A stretch of 64,000 nt of DNA from NCBI GenBank assembly GCA_038496675.1, contig CM076659.1, positions 13,434,712 through 13,498,711 on the forward strand, given 5' to 3'. Each line of letters begins with the position of its first letter. Position 1 is the first letter of the stretch. Below are positions 48,501 to 62,563 of the stretch, piece after piece. The DNA is from Rachycentron canadum. Its lineage: Eukaryota > Chordata > Actinopteri > Carangiformes > Rachycentridae. The position numbers were made by a program, and so were the translations under genes. The notes below the pieces were generated by a model. The model made no database searches, had not been told where the DNA came from, and was given only the letters and a program-made list of their open reading frames with translations.

Positions 48501-51500
48501 AATATCTACCCATTACTCTGTTATATTTTTTTTCCATAAGAGAAATTGTAATGGCTGTGTCATATACAATATTTAAGGCTTGACAGGTTGTACAGTGCAA
48601 ACAGAGCTGAACTGACATACAGGCTTGTGCCAGCAGCTGCTTTGATGTGCAGCATTGATCAATGGCACAGTTGGCCTGCTTCAAATGATTAATGGTGGTC
48701 ATATGGGACATTCAGCATTAGTCTTGATTAAAGGCTTCAATAGCACTGTCTGGGGGACCAAGGTGCATGTGTGCGTATTTGTGTGAGAAGAAGAGAAAGA
48801 GAGACACAGATGTACAGCTGGACCCACTTAGAGAAGTTTTCTACATTTGTATAGAATTTCTAAAGCCGAGTTGTTTTTTTTTTTAATTTAGTTTTAATGA
48901 GATACCACAGTATTTAGCTTCAGATGCATAGCAGCCACTATGTTCACAAGCAACAAATATGCAACGAAGATATGTACTTTAGCTTAACCAAGTAGAGGAG
49001 AGTTGGAAAACTGAATCAGCCCTTTCATTTAAACAAAAATGCATAGCTAACATTATCTTACACTAGCCACCATATGCTACTTGTTACTTGTGTGTACTGA
49101 ATTGAGCAACAATGTTGTTAGCTATTTTTTTTTATTGCTGATATAGGGAATATTTTAAAGTTTTTGCTTACCTCTTAGTTTCTTGCCAGGAGAAGGGGGG
49201 ATATGATTTAAAAAATCTAAAATGATCTAAAAAAAAAAAAAAGTAAATATGACCTGACATCAATAGATGTCATCAATAGAGTTCGGTAGTCAGTGCTGTG
49301 GATATATTTTGGTCTGTACCAAATGTCTATTGAGACAGTCTTCTGTCTTTTTTCAGTCTTTTCTTCACAATCATTTCTAGAGAATAGAATAACATTAAAA
49401 TGCTGCATGATGTGAGCATCTGAAGTGATTGCAAGGCTTAAGATAGAATAAAGACATGAACAGAATCACTTAATGATATGTATCTTCACATTCTTCAGTC
49501 TTATTTTAACCCGTATGTTCAGCTAACATAGCTGATTATACTTTTCTTTAAGGCCTACAATATGTAATGTCGTTATGAGTTATTCGGTCCCATTCAAGTA
49601 TGCTGTTTTGATTAAAATACCCTTTTTTTTTTTTCATTTTTTCTCCTTGAAACACAATGAGCTGGATGTGTGTATACTCTAACTAGCACTCTGCACAAGA
49701 CTGTTTCCCAGCAAGAACATTTCCTTTCATTCTTCTGTGACAGGAAAGAAAAGAGGAAAGAGCCCCTTTGAAACACATGGCCACATCTAAACAACATCAT
49801 TATGTTTTTGACAAGAGAAATCCCCATAGCAACATCCTCAGTGTGTTTTCTATGGGACAGATGATGCACCCCATTTCAATAACACAGCTGACAATGCCAA
49901 GATCTCTCTCAATGTGTGGTACCTTAGAGGAGGTATATTATTACCCGGTCTGTTCAACGAGAGTCTCAGGCCAAACAAAGAGAGACCCAGGTTTCCTTTG
50001 CACTTTAATTGGATCTGTCAAGAGTATGAGATAAGTTGAACTGTATGTGGCTATGTCTTTCCGCTGTACTACTTATGTGAAAAAGAATCGTGTTTGGCTG
50101 ACAGCTCAGATGCCTAATCAGGCTTGTTAAAGGAACTTTTATGTGTAACTAGTCAGTAATAATGGGTTTCCATGCAGGCTGAATAAACCCATGCTGACCT
50201 AATGACCTGCACAAGGTCAGAAGGAACTCGATGTTGAATGCTGAGCAGCAGCAAACTTGGCAAACCAAAAGTTATTGTGATGCTCTTGTCTTGTCACATG
50301 TCTCTCTGCTTCTCTCCATTCCCCCGACATCGATCACATGTTGTGCCTGTCACATTATTATGAAGTTAAACCTCAGTCACCTGCAAGTAAGGGGGTTTTA
50401 TTGGCTCTTTTGCTGCACTTTAGATTTTTTTTATTTTGCTTTATTTTAATACAGGATAGCTGGAAAATACTGTGTACTTTATATTATTGCAGTGCAGGAA
50501 GAAATCTTACTAAGACTTTTTTGAGGCGGACAGCAGCACTGTATAAAAAGCTGAGCTCAAGAAATAATCTTCTACACAACCCTACCTCAAATGCAGAATT
50601 GTCATTTTTTGCTTTATACTTCCTGTCAGTGGTTAGTTTATTTTACTGCCAGAATAAACAAACAAACAAAAAAATGCAAGGCCATCCAGCAAAAAATGTT
50701 GAACCTGACTCATCTGCATTGGCCAATCAAGTATGTGCAACATCTGGTGACAGTTGTGGTAGATTCATTTGTAACATGAACCTTTCCACTATTTACCTGG
50801 TGGTTTGTTGCAGTTGACGATTAAAAAGCCGCACTGATAATTGTCAAGTTTTAAAATCCTTCTTCATATCACTGTGCAGAGTTTTCCTGTCTGATAATCC
50901 TTAAGACTCATGGATCTATCATTGAAATAAATCATCCTTCCTGGATCGTATTTGATTGTCTCAGCGGTAGCTGAAATAAACCCCCCCAATCCAAGATTTT
51001 CATAGCGATTAAGTGCAGTGGATGTAAGTCCTTCACCTGCTGTTGCTTTTTGCCATTTCAGGTGGAGAAACAAAATACTTTAGCAGTCAGATCTACTCCA
51101 GCTCTCCTTTCATACTGTATACATGCAGTGGCAGCTATCCCAAAACACACATTGTTTGTCTGTTTGAGCATTGACTATGAATTTCACCCCTTTCCCCCTG
51201 ATCACATTGTAGTTGTAGTTTTGTTAGAACACATAGTAATCACATTTAGCCTCCTGCCATCTTTAATTAGTTGGCTAAAGAGTTTGTGGATAATGCAGAG
51301 CGCCCTTGGGGAAAGTTGGCCTGATCTTGAAGGACAATAAGAAAAAAAGGGAGAGAGCAGTCTTAGGTGTTGCTTGGGGAAAAGATTAGAGTGGTAGTTT
51401 TTTGACCGGTGGGATCAGAGCCAAGCATTGAAACTCGCCCTAGGTCTCTCTCATAGTCTGTGTTTTTTTTGTCTTTAGTTCTCTCACTATCTTGGGTTCA

Positions 51501-52294
51501 CTTTCAGTCTTTGCCTTGCTTGTTTTCTAAAAGTGTGATTGATTTTTTTATTTTTTTTTCCCCCAGATTTAGAGCGCTGTGGGCAAGATCAGTATTAAAA
51601 CAGCAGTCGTTTAAGTTTAAAGCCAATCACATACATCTGACCAATAACAAATTGTCTGCATGATGTTATTGACATATTTGTACGATTATGTAGCTAGGAC
51701 TAACTTGTTTATTGAAATGTGTTCATTACCATAGAAATACTTACTACTGAAGTTTTAATGTATTAGATAGAGTAATGCATTTTGAGAAATAATTTGATTT
51801 GTTCCAGTTAGTGCTGTAATTTTGCTCTCAGTGAAACAGTTAAATGCATTAATGGACTAATGCCATGTGTCAGCATATGGCATCATCTATTTTGTTCAGT
51901 GCTATGAACCTATTTTTAGGGGCCTGCAGCAGCAGAGAGGACGGTGAGGGTGTTGTCACAGCACTTAGCGGATATGGTCAGGATGTGTGTTGTGTTTCTG
52001 TGCATCTCTCTGTCTCTGCATATGTTCATTTCTCATTCACGCAAGGGAACAGAGTAGAACATCTCCCATTTTCAACTTCTTTTAACCTGACATATGTTGT
52101 GCACAGAGTGAGTCACCTGTCAACAGTGCTCGCTAGAAGAACAATTAGGATGCTGTGAGCGTAAGCAGTTTTCTGCTTTGTTTCCAAGCACTTTACAAAG
52201 GGTACAGCATGAGAGCACAGAGGTGATGCATATACAGCCTTGTTCATAAACTCCTTAAAAAGGCTGCAGTTCTTTTTATGCCTCAGTGCTGGCA

Positions 52295-52625
52295 ACAGCT
52301 GAGGCCAGAGGCATCATGTTTTTGGGTCGTCCATCTGTCCAATTCTCATGAAGGCGTTATCTCAGGAACAACTAAAGGATATTTTTACAAATCTGGCGCA
52401 GATGTCCATTTGGATTCAAGGATAGACTGATTATAATTTGGTGGTCAAAGGTCAAGGTACTGTTAACTCACAGAAAACTCTTTGAGCCATTTAGACAATA
52501 ACCATCACAAAATGTCACACAAATGTCAGATATAATGACGGAGCAATGACATTTTATATCATAACTGATAAAGGTCAACTTTACTGTAACATCTTAATGC
52601 TCCTCAAATACTTTTTGATACCTTT
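52295..52625 (+). mobile_element. Teleost dispersed repeat ('ggcatcatgtttttgggtcgtcc' family)
   Basis: Reads 'ggcatcatgtttttgggt', 'cgtccatctgtcc', 'attctcatgaaggcg', 'tatctcaggaacaac', 'aaatctggcgcagatgtcc', 'tttggattcaagga', 'atttggtggtcaaaggtc', 'aaatgtcacacaaatgtc' and 'acattttatatc'. The order matches a common percomorph repeat. Non-coding; class unassigned. Confidence 0.75.
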
Positions 52626-55203
52626 TCTGAAATTCCTCTAGATATATTATATATATATTTGTATTTATGAATGTATATTATAAATATATTATGAGTCTGA
52701 ACAGACATGGACTTTAACTGCAACTTGACTGGTTGGCGAAGGTAACCTCAATGTAAATTAGACTCTGATGTACTCAGTATGGTGTCAGGGGAAAGAACTA
52801 TTAAATAGATCTAGGTGAGTCGAAAATTTATTATGTGCGTTGGAGTTTTTGATATGCTGTAATGGGCCTACAGATGTTGATGATGCATAATATCCATATT
52901 TATCCTGGGCGTCATTTATCTGCATCAGCAGGAACCACATCCTGGAGAGAGTGGGGTACATGAGTGATTACATTACTTCATTGTACATTGATAGATTTCT
53001 CAAGATAATAAAATGCATGTGTGAACTGTGCTTTATAATGCACTTTCATGCATTTGTATGACAGAATTCAACCATTAGTGTACAATTTGTCACCAAATTG
53101 CAGTTCCTTGGCCATGGAATCAGCCTACACTGTATAATAATCAAGTTTCACACACAACCTTCTAAAACCCTTTACCATAAAAAGCTTGTTATAAAAGCTG
53201 TAATGAGAAATCCTTTTCAAAGTAGAAATTGCTCTGTGTTTGATTCACATCATGCTCTGTATCTTGATACCGTGGTCATTTGTAGAGGACCCATGGGAAA
53301 TAACGATTCTGCCGGAGACAGCACAGCTCAGTAGCTGTTTCGTTCTCTCACCAGAGTTTATCTGATATGGTTGATGCCAGCGATATCGCTCACCATGCCA
53401 TCAACCCATACAGGTGATTATAAAATACAGATTATAGAGATTACTGAAATTGCTGCTGATGCACCTGAACTAAAGCCACTGGTTGACAGTGTTTTAGACG
53501 GATCTTATCATGTATTCTCCAGATTCATTTAGATGACTGCCTGTCTCTCTAAAAACATCTTAACATCATAATTAGCACATATCACTAGGCATGTATAACA
53601 TACTGTATTCACAGCAGTCTTTAAGAGTTCTGCTGGGTCACATAACAACACAGCAGAAGGCTTGCATGCATGCAGTTCAAAAGGTCAGGAGTGTTTACAT
53701 ACACGCACAGACAGACACATCAGTTAGCTCTGTACACACATTCACACAAGAGGAAGTGTGTGTTCACAATAAATCCAGATGTGCCTTGGAAAACAAGGTA
53801 GAGAGGAAGTGCATCACATGACATCACTGATGGAGGGGAAGTTTTTGCTGTACTGGGTCCATGTTGAATTTCACAATACAGGGACAACAGCACAATTAAT
53901 CCATGGGGCTGCTTGTATAAGCACAGAAGCCAGGGAGGACATAATGTTGCTGATTTTTATAGGAAAATAATAAAGAAGGAGATAACATATACTGATGAAC
54001 ATATACTGAAAGTAGTAAATATGTTCATTTGAAACCAAAACCAGAAATGTACAAGACTTGCACATATGTGGTTCATTTTTGTGTGTTTATATGCGGTTGT
54101 CCTGAGTCTTGGAGGAAGACTAAGGGTGATGATCAGACAGGTTGCCTCGCAGGATTCATATTAAGAGACTGGCATTCGATTTAAAGATAGTTGTGTGTTT
54201 GTTCTGCCAACAAACTTTGCAGGAACAGGGAGGATTTGCAAATTTGGACACATGCAGTACTGTGCTCTGATTAACTTAAAAGCGCTTAGTTGTTTTACCA
54301 CCTGTTGCCCATCCAATAATTGATGTGTCCTGCTCAATACCCACAAGCCATGATGACTCACGTTGCACTGCACCAGCGTCAGTGACAGATTGCTCACCCC
54401 GAACCTTATGTTAAAATGATACATCAGTGCCAAGTGAAAGTTTCTATCTCTACCATGTTTGCAAGGTAATGGGGTGGAGAATGACAGATTGTATGCTATT
54501 ATCTTATTGAGGAATCAACGCTGCATTCATGAACGTGTAAAGAGTGGGTTTAATGATGTGAGACGTTTTTTAAGAGGAGGGGAAGTATGCTTCATGGGGC
54601 TTGGGACTGGAGAGATGATGGTCTGGGATGTGTGCAGTCAGTGGAGCAATGATGTGCAGTTGTTATGTGCAGCACGAGTGCACCATAGAGCTTGGAAGTT
54701 TTAAGTTGTCTATCTGACGGCTTGTAGGATTTCAAAAAGGAACATGCATGGGTGGATGGCATGGCCGGGCGTAAATGTGGGAGAACGGGATGATTTATAT
54801 TGATATGTACCAGTTACTCCATGTTTTTTTGCAAGAATAAAGCTGTGAGGAACACAAAACAGAAAAGGACAGAGGAAAAATGAAAGACAAAAACATCTTT
54901 AATATTTTTTTCTGCACAATTCTTAATTGCATATTTCCCCTCAAGACAAAATAAGTATGGCTGAACAATGAGTCTGCCCAGGGGAGCCACCATAGATTAA
55001 TTGGACAGATAGGAACCCTCTGACATTAACATTTATGCATTTGTTTACTCTTTTTCAATGAATAATAATAGACCACCTCCCTTGAAGATCCCAAGTCACT
55101 CATTAGTTCCGGTGTGTAGCTTTTATGGATGGGAATATTGAAGCAACAAAAGCAAAAAACAGTTCATCTCAGTACTGGCCAGGCATACAAAAACTTTTTC
55201 CAG

Positions 55204-55205
<2 letters not shown>

Positions 55206-55235
<30 letters not shown>
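55206..55235. repeat. Poly-T tract (30 bp)
   Basis: Uninterrupted run of about 30 T followed by AAAGAA. It may be the poly-A tail of an inserted element on the minus strand, but no element body was recognised next to it. Confidence 0.95.
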
Positions 55236-55240
<5 letters not shown>

Positions 55241-58200
55241 ATACTTCTTTCTCACAAACTTTTAATGAAGATACTTTTTATCTATAGAACACATTTTTAA
55301 AAAATAGATTAAATGGGGGAAAAAACAAGGTTACAGATACATTTTGCAAGCACAAAGCTATGGTAGATGTGTATTTGAGAAAAGAAAACTGATGAAGTGA
55401 TGAAGATGACCCACAGTTACTGTAGATGATATTCAAATGATTTTAATTGTACTCCGAGATTATTTTTTCAAAAAAGTGGTATTGATGTAATCTCTATTTC
55501 CTCAAGAAATATGATATGGAAATAAATAGCTTTTGCTGTGGAATCATGTATAATTTATGAATTATGAGTAACTCAATATATAGAATACCATCTCTTAAAG
55601 AAGTTGAACCTCTATATGCAGAGCAAAGGCCAAGAAGAGGTTGGTTCTCTTGTCAGTAGTAATTGAAGATCATCGGCCTAAGATCTCCCTAAACTTGTAA
55701 CTGTTTGTATTACATACCACACTAACTTGATCTCGCTGCTCTGCTATTAATACAGCTTACCATAAAGACTTTATGGTTCTTTATTTGTTAGTGGTGCGAT
55801 ATCACCTTCAGGCATTTTTGAATTTGTACCATCATCATCCGGTGCCCAGAACTATTTTGCCCTCCTTTGTCAGGGTAATAAAGAATTCATGCAGTCTTTC
55901 AGCCACACACCTCTCAATAGTCTAATGTTTAGTTGTGAAGGCTCGGAGCATTAATTACAACAAACAGCCTCAGTGGTGCAGTATGTGAAGAGGATACAAA
56001 TGCCAACAGCTCATATTATACAAGATGGACTGGTTAAAGTCTGCCTTACAGCAGCTGACTGTACTCACAGAGAAGCATGATGATTGGCCTGAATTCATGT
56101 TCACAGCTCACTCCGACTGTACTGCATGTGAGCGCATTTTTCCCTCCCACTGATTTGACAAATTATTCCCTTTAAAGAGTGCAGGGGGAATATGACATCA
56201 TGCTCTTTGTATAGTTATGAGGAAAAATATGTTTAGTGTGGGAATCGTTTTATGTGTGTTAAATATTCCGGACATTTAGGCCAGCAGCTATGAAGCAGTT
56301 CATTCTTTAACGGCTCTGCTGTACCTCGCTGCTGCTAGCTGCGGTGGTTGTCATTTAGTTCACAACTGAGGGGAATAAAAACTGAACAAATTACAATGTT
56401 TCACACCCAAACTGCTGTCTGCTTTCATTAGAATCATAAAAAGGTTTGGGGCTTGACATCACAGCATTTTTAATCTTTGTTTTGCACCTGCAGCCTCGCA
56501 TTTTTACCCATATTCCATTATTAATTCTGAAGACTTTTTAAGACTCTGTGCTTGTAAAAAAGCAGTGCCAATAAAAAAACAAGTGGTGGTAAAAAGAAGA
56601 AATATCTGTAAGCATAAAAGACAAGGTTACTATTGCTGTGCTATAAAAGAAAATAAAGGCTTTAGAGATGTAAGAAGATATGCCAGAGGAAGAAGGTATA
56701 TCCAGAGGAAAGACTATGACTGACTATGAGTTCTTGACACTCTCACATGCCAGAAAAATGTCTTGACAAACAATGCAGAATCCCATACGATGGATACATA
56801 CATTTATCTAAAGCCATTTTTCTTATACAGTAATAGAGTCAAGTGCTGTAAAGCGATCAGAAGAGTGGTACAATCCAATATGGGTACCTGCAGTACATCA
56901 GCATTATCAAAATGTCTCATTTTAGATTGGTGCTTTCCATTTGACCCTCACCTGTCTCCTGGAGAAAAGGAGAATAATCGTATGACCTCACTGTCAGTTA
57001 CTATTATTGCCTCTTATTACTTACTACCAACACCTATGTATTATCTTTCACAGGGCCCAAATTCTTACATTGCTAGCAGGTCAAGCGGGCAGAAATCAGA
57101 TGACAAATCAGATGAAGTAGCTCAGGGAAGATGTCATTTGAATACAGTATATTATCAGCCATATGTATTCCCCTTTGAATGCCTGTGGGTGAGAGAGACA
57201 GCCTCTCCTAACTGTATCATTATCCCATGACTTATTGTTCACCTCTGCTTTCTAGTGTAGGGAGCCTTGTTTCTCCCTTTGCAGTTTGTTTTACTGATGT
57301 GATGACTTCACTTGCCTTGGGCACCACATCACACACACAGCCATGAAGCCTGAGGTGAGGGACACAGACATAGATTGTGGTTTGAATGAGTGTACTCTCC
57401 TGGTGAATGCATGGCAAAAGGTTTTCATTTGAATCTGAACTGAATGTCAACAATAAAGTGGGCGCAAGCCATAACATTCATCACTGTAGCTAGTATCTTG
57501 TGGGTTTTGAATGCTGAAAGACTGAGTCATTTGTGAATTAGTATCCGCAGGGCTTTTGTGTTTCTTTAATCGCTAAAAACAGCTTCATCCAAATGACTTT
57601 TTATTGTCTCAGGATTAGCTTTTTTTTCTTTTGTTTGCTTACAATCTCAACATTATTTTAGGAAAACAGCCGTCATCTGAACCTATGTGAACTCACTGCA
57701 GAATGATTTTTAAAAGTGAACAGACTTCTTTCTCTGTAGCAAAGTGAGACCATGACTCATTAAGGAACAATCTTTGCTTTGGTCAGTCAATATTTTAAAT
57801 AGGCTTGGCCCATCAGCCTGCTTGTTTGATATTGGTCTACTGCCTGCTGGAGGGTTCATATTGGAAAGTTTTACTCTGTGTGAATTTAGCAATGCTAGTG
57901 ACACCTTAGTTGTCAGTCTACCAATGCAGTCCAGACTATAGAATCTGTAGTATATTGTGGGTTGCCATGAAACATTAATGGGCCCCAGAAGATATGAGTT
58001 TAGATAATGAGTTTGGTGAACCCCCTCTGACATCTGATCAATTGCCATTAGCTGACTTTTAATATTGTGCAGTTTTTCTGTAAATTATCTCCACATTTGT
58101 TTGAAGGATTGGCTCAAAATCTCTTACAACCATTCATTGTTCCCAGAAGGTATCTCCATCTGACTTCGGTGATCCTCTGACTTCTTATTTTAAGTAGTTT

Positions 58201-59830
58201 GTGTTTAGCTTTTATAAGGAAATTTTACAGTGCTAACATGCAAAGCAAAGCAGGGCTCCAGCTAACAGCTGTTTTCTTTATGGATTTGCCTGCTGTTTTT
58301 CATATTCATCAATGAAAATTGTCAAAAAAAAAAATCATTACAAATTTGCTGAGCTGAACCGGATGCCATTAAATGATATATAGAGAAAAGCAAGAAAACG
58401 TTCTCATTTAGAGGCTGGAATCATAGTAAACAATTAGCATTATTTCGAAATTGTTTATTTGTAATTAGAATGGTTGCAGAATAATTGATGAATTGGTTCA
58501 GTTCTTAAATGACAATGTGTTACCATTTAGCCTAAATACTGTTTCACGGAGCCTCTATTATGACTTCATATCTTAAATATTAAGGAGAGACAACTGAGTT
58601 GAAAATACATTAGGGTAAGAAATATACTGGAGATCTGTTTCCAAACTGATTTAGTTAAAATGATAAAATAGATGATTGTAAAGAACATTTTATGTCATGA
58701 CGTGTGACGTGTTTTTACAAGGTATAGTTATGTACTTCTTAGCAAGAGAACCACAAGTGTACATGAATAATCTTTTACAAAGCCAGAGTAATGGAGTGAA
58801 GGAAGACACTCCTTTAATTCTGCAGTTCAGGGGATTTTTCTCTTTTGCTCCGTCCGCCCCTCCCACCCTCATCTCTGTCTCTCTGGTTTTCTCTGGCTTT
58901 GCTGGCTTTGTACTCACCAGCGCACTCGCCACAGCCAAGCCTAAGCTGAAGGGACACTGAGCTGTATGTAAATCAATTTGGAATGCAGCCGCATGTGGAA
59001 ATAGAATTAGACTTGTCAACCACACCTCTTTAGTTCCTCCTCTTCTTCTTCATCTATCTCTCCCTCTGTAGTACTCTGCGCTTTTGCCAGTTAAGCATAC
59101 AGTGCCATAAGTAGCAGCTATAGGAAGGCTTAGGGTTAGGCTTGTGGGGGAGAGGGGATTAAAAGAAATCACTGAAGTTAGCAGTCTTCAAAGGAAGCAG
59201 AGAGACTGCAAGTGGAGCTACATTTCTCTCAAATGGTTTCATGCTCAAGGGCCTTTGTGTAATGGTGAATTATTACATGAGGCACAGAGTCACATATATG
59301 TAAATGAGGCTCAGCCCTTTAAATTTGCACCGAATATTATACTCTCTGGATGGCTGAGAAAAGAATGACATTAAAAACAGCAATTCATCAAGTTTCAGCT
59401 ACATCAGTTATGCTCTCTTGGCAGGTCTATGGCTGATAGGTTTGATTTGTTCCTTTCAAATGACACAGACAAACAAACATGTTTGTTTGAGCAACCACAT
59501 CTTTTTCTACCAAAATTTCAGACATGACAGACTATCACGTCTGCAAAAAGATGGAGGGATTGTTTGTTTTTGTTTTTTTGTTTTTTTTTCTGCTATATCC
59601 TTGTCTGTTTAGTTCATGCACTGTCCTAGTCATATCTCTGGCTGATATTCAGTGATTGTTGCATAGTATGAACTGTTTGTCAGCAATCCATTAATATAAA
59701 GAGATAGAAAGGACATGGAAACATGTTTGTCTGAAACATCGGAGATCAGAGGTTGGAAGTTCAGAAAGACCAGCTATTGCAACAACCTAATGAGTGCTGC
59801 TTGATTGTCTCTTCCACTACACTAACAACA

Positions 59831-59866
59831 CTAAATCTCACTCCTACAAGTAGGAGTGAGATTTAG
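59831..59866. repeat. Perfect 17-bp inverted repeat with a 2-nt loop
   Basis: The left arm CTAAATCTCACTCCTAC (59831-59847), AA, and the right arm GTAGGAGTGAGATTTAG (59850-59866) are exact reverse complements. The flanking bases (A on the left, G on the right) do not pair. It is a cruciform or RNA hairpin candidate inside adam12 intron 3. Confidence 0.95.
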
Positions 59867-62040
59867 GGACAACATACTAGCCTCCAAAGGAAAGGAAAAT
59901 GTGGAAAACTGCTCCTCTGGCTTTTAGAAGCGATCAGTAATTCATGCAGTAAATTAATTTTCAGAGAAGTTAAATTAATTCTGAAGTGCAGTTTGTGTGA
60001 TGCTAAATATAAGAGATGGTAGATTACCTTTTAAGACAAAAAAGCATTTTCTGCCTCACTGGGGTCCTATTAAAAAGCTCTTCATTCATCACAATTAACC
60101 TGCACGCGACTATTAGTGAATCGTTAATTAGATGTTAGACTGTGTCTAATGAATCGCAACACACGCTTAGGAGCAGCAAATCAATGTTTATTGATTAAAA
60201 CAATTGTAGGAGAGTTATAAAATATCTTTGATTAAAAAAAGTTTATCAGAAAGTAACTTGTCTGTCACTTCACAGGGCGCTTCTTAAAATCTGCTTAAAC
60301 TTATTCTGCAGTTAGAGTTGTGTAATGATAATAATGTTTAATAATAATAAATTGACAAATTATCTTTCTTGTGAGGAGTGAGAGCATTTCTTTAAAGATA
60401 ATTTTGCCAATCAATCAGAAGCTCTGCACTTTTGTTCTGTTCATAGGTTTCAACACCTGTCTCTTATAACATACTTAAGGAAAATTCAAAGCAGCACTTG
60501 GAGAGTTCACACTGGGTTTCTAGAGAAACTGGTGATTTTCAGACTAATTCTCGTCCACTACTTTCCATCTGAACTGCGTTACACTGGCTGCATGTTCCTC
60601 TTGACAAAATTATAGATGGAGGTTACTAAGATAAGAGGTGTAATCATGTGGAAGTATCCTGGTATCCTCAGAGAAACTGTGCCCTGACGCTCCATTATTG
60701 CTGCAGTCTAGTGAGAAAACGCAACCGCCACACCTTAGGCGCAAGGTGTGGCATCTATGTGTGCTCAATCAAAATGTCAAATTCATATCTTTTTTATGAA
60801 TACACATATATGCTCAGAAGAGTTAAGGGACTGTAGTGAGGCCATCACCTCTGATTTATTTCTCTGCACTGGGCATCTGATCATCAGTCGGGTCATTCTG
60901 AGATACATAAGATACACATTCACACCACTGAGCTAAAAGTTAACCAACGAGAGCTGAGGAAACTCTACTCAGACACACAGTTAACATTTGTGGCCTCATA
61001 AACTCTGTGTACTGTTGCCGAGGAGTTGATTACAGGCAGACTCTGTCATGTAAAACCCACAGCTTTAATACAGTGTGTGTTGTAGTATCAGGAGCAATGC
61101 TGCCCTAAGCTGGTTTTCCCCAAACATGCCATCAAAATGTGGCTTGGGAGCATTTGCTTGGAATTAACAACATGACATGACACAAATCCCATCTTTACTT
61201 TGCAAACACAACCTTTATCGGAGCTTTGAGAATTTGCCTTTGAATTCAACAAAAACATCATAGTGTGATGTGTTGGTGTTTTTGGGAAGTGGCTGTTTAT
61301 CACTGTCTCTTTTCGAACACTGCATTAAATATATGGATGTTATAAGGATGTATATTTTGGGATTTTTCCATTAAGTGCACACACTACCCTCTGATGTGTC
61401 ATCCATTTTTAATGAGACATACTGGCCTCTTTAAAGTGATTACTGGCCGCTGGCTTATCAGATTTGGTTTAGAGCGTGCTAATGGCATGATAAGGCACAT
61501 TAAATAGATAATAAGTATTTAATGAAGTTAAATGTGGTCAGGCCTGGGCTACAGAGGATTGATCCTTTTTTAAACAGGTCATAAAAAATGAACTTTAAAT
61601 GTCCAGATAGAGATGTTAAATGAAAAAGTACATTATTGGCTTAATCTACTCTCCTCTAATTCTGGTTTTTGGTACATGCAAGACGTGTGGGATGGCACAG
61701 CATTGTGGGATATGAATGATTCCCACTGTGATTTGGATAAACATGGTGTTCCAGTTTCTAAATATTGTCCACCTCCTCTTCTGTGCATCCCTTGTATTTT
61801 ACAGGAAAAAAAGTCCTTGTTTTGTCACAGCAGTTGCGCATTCTGAGGTTATTATTTTACTAAAGATTCAAGTGTTAAAACACACATGCACAAACTGTCT
61901 GTGGTGCAGAGCGTTGTCATATTTTTGACACAAATCTTGTTGTAATTATCACCTTTCTGCTTTTCTTATTTGCTAATAATTTCTTGGCTCCACTTGGCTC
62001 ACTTTCTGCCTTTCTGTCTTGCACTCTCTCTGGACTTCTC

Positions 62041-62070
62041 TTCACACACGCACACACACCCACACACACA
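62041..62070. repeat. Imperfect (CA)n repeat
   Basis: CA-rich tract with CG and CC interruptions. It contributes to overlapping Thr-His frames that are not genes. Confidence 0.9.
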
Positions 62071-62201
62071 TCCTGAGATCGCCCTGCCTGATGTCAGTGT
62101 GATTATGCAGCTGCAAAAGATGGGTGTTCCTACTGCTCCTTTGCCAACGCTTGGGGTGGGGCTCACTGTGTCCATCTGTTCGTGGCCCAGGGAAGAAAAC
62201 G

Positions 62202-62204
<3 letters not shown>

Positions 62205-62255
<51 letters not shown>
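62205..62255. repeat. (CA)n microsatellite
   Basis: About 50 bp, beginning GCGCGCACAC and continuing as pure CA. It lies about 300 bp before adam12 exon 4. Confidence 0.97.
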
Positions 62256-62259
<4 letters not shown>

Positions 62260-62563
62260 AAAGTATATCTACAGATGCACACGCGTTTGCACAGAAACCC
62301 ATGTGCGCAAAATAATTACCTCAGCAGGGATTCTAACCAGTCATGCTGGATGTCAGGGGATTCAAGGACCCGTACAAATCACCTAATAAATTCACAAAAA
62401 GTCATGTGAAGCCTCAAAATGTTTAACCACTTTGACTATCATCAACTATTATTCCCCAAATCGTTATATGCAACTTTGAATCCACATAAGAAAAATGTCC
62501 AACTTTTTTAAACCAATTGCATCAGCATCCAAAAAAATTCTTTTTTTTTTTTTCTCTTCTTAG

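Larger units (their letters stand above)
45559..62563 (+). other. adam12 intron 3 (about 17 kb)
   Basis: Phase-2 intron. It ends in a T-rich tract (13 T, then TCTCTTCTTAG). It holds a dispersed repeat at 52.3 kb, a 30-bp poly-T, a 36-bp near-perfect palindrome at 59.83 kb and CA repeats near 62.05 and 62.2 kb. No additional gene was recognised on either strand. Stretches of AT-rich, motif-dense sequence (for example 59930-60220 and 61400-61530) could be regulatory. Confidence 0.8.

Noticed and set aside
48001..48720. Minus-strand frames of 92-127 codons in adam12 intron 3 (47819-48711)
   Set aside because: His/Tyr/Leu-rich random-looking peptides with no splice support and no recognised motif.
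57710..58048. 112-codon minus-strand ORF
   Set aside because: No recognisable domain, no promoter or splice context, and a length within chance expectation for 64 kb.
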